From assembly GCA_022601315.1 (NCBI GenBank), contig JAHZIU010000254.1, positions 1-6,240 of the forward strand: 6,240 bases of DNA. The letters run 5' to 3'. The notes under the pieces were generated by a model. The model searched no databases. It was not told where the DNA came from and saw only the letters and a program-made list of their open reading frames with translations. The DNA is from Betaproteobacteria bacterium (GTDB taxonomy: Bacteria > Pseudomonadota > Gammaproteobacteria > Burkholderiales > Nitrosomonadaceae). The position numbers and the translations under genes were made by a program. Shown here piece by piece: positions 6,059 to 6,240 of this stretch. The stretch's first letter is position 1. The number at the start of each line of letters is the position of its first letter.

Positions 6059-6130
6059 TTTTTTAAAGGACAATCTATAAATTTAATAATTCGCAATAAT
6101 AGCAAGAATGCAAAAACAATTTTTTCATAG
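6044..6130 (+). pseudogene. Start of a disrupted gene read into IS DNA (28 codons)
   Basis: From ATG 6044, placed six bases after GAGGAGG, a frame of 28 codons (MCEILFFKGQSINLIIRNN and nine more residues) runs to TAG 6128-6130. Nearly all of it is IS terminus and IS 3' untranslated DNA, so the peptide is chimeric and probably meaningless. An alternative start, ATG 6039, is too close to the ribosome binding site and soon meets a stop. The native remainder, if it exists, should lie beyond the right end of IS copy 4. Confidence 0.3.
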
Positions 6131-6217
6131 AAAGAATCGAAAAAATAATTGTGCCAAATTTGTGTCAAACTGTAACTGAAATACAACCATTTGAGGTTGT
6201 GTATGGTGAATTGATAC

Positions 6218-6240
6218 TCAAGCCGCTACGGGAAGCTGAA
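6218..6240 (-). CDS. C-terminal codons of IS copy 4 transposase (partial)
   Basis: On the minus strand the codons from the window edge read (F)QLPVAA and then TGA at 6218-6220, with the first codon incomplete. This tail fits what I recall of C-termini in this transposase family. It lies the right way round relative to the IS end at 6040-6058. Only seven codons are visible, so the call rests on the terminus match plus this short tail. Confidence 0.6.

Larger units (their letters stand above)
6040..6240 (-). mobile_element. IS copy 4 (3' end), runs off right edge
   Basis: The left end TGTCATGTGCGAAATACTA at 6040-6058 is the inverted counterpart of the copy 1 end at 916-934. The transposase of this copy is on the minus strand and ends at 6218, so this is the element's 3' end. 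The 159 bases from 6059 to 6217 between terminus and stop codon are AT-rich and hold no gene. They include a 6-bp stem ACAACC/GGTTGT at 6183-6200 without a T-run. Most of the element, its other end and any target duplication lie outside the window. Together with copy 1 this end shows that the IS has inverted repeats of at least 14 perfect bases. Confidence 0.8.

Noticed and set aside
4713..6130. Toxin-antitoxin or defence pair formed by the ATPase and the 28-codon frame at 6044
   Set aside because: The short frame is almost wholly IS terminal DNA, and the ATPase belongs to a widespread lone-gene family. No defence genes are nearby.

Overview
The window looks like an insertion-sequence-rich stretch of a proteobacterial chromosome. 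Base composition is moderate and the intergenic DNA is AT-rich. A gammaproteobacterium, possibly host-associated, is my guess from the gene types and IS load, but nothing here fixes the taxonomy. Two intact non-mobile genes survive. Pieces of four related copies of an insertion sequence (IS) with a DDE (rve-type) transposase surround and separate them.

Layout: (a) 1-934, copy 1 of the IS on the minus strand. Its transposase is open from its start to the left window edge and keeps the D-59-D-35-E triad. (b) 935-1523, copy 2, same orientation, about 85% identical in protein by hand count. It keeps only the N-terminal 168 residues and is cut exactly where the end of copy 1 begins. (c) 1534-3513, a 659-residue carboxyltransferase-like protein of the OadA/PycB type (HMGL-like TIM barrel plus PYC_OADA-like region) with no biotinyl domain. 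Its start codon is only 10 bases from the outer end of copy 2. (d) 3642-4582, copy 3, a more distant IS relative flanked by a 31-bp direct repeat that is itself the IS end. Its transposase stops six residues short of the expected catalytic Glu. (e) 4713-5957, minus strand, an intact AAA ATPase with a DUF4143-type C-terminus, preceded by a near-consensus promoter, a palindrome at the presumed transcription start and a good ribosome binding site. (f) 6040-6240, the 3' end of copy 4. It has the same terminal sequence as copy 1, in the opposite sense, and the last codons of its transposase. It landed at the ribosome binding site and start codon of a gene that would have run rightward, divergent from the ATPase.

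The two cellular genes show no functional link. The coherent story is repeated IS insertion, including insertion into older copies of itself, which left cellular genes with IS-derived flanks. I found no CRISPR array, tRNA, rRNA or convincing rho-independent terminator. The most unusual single gene is the carrier-less OadA-like protein with several changed active-site motifs.
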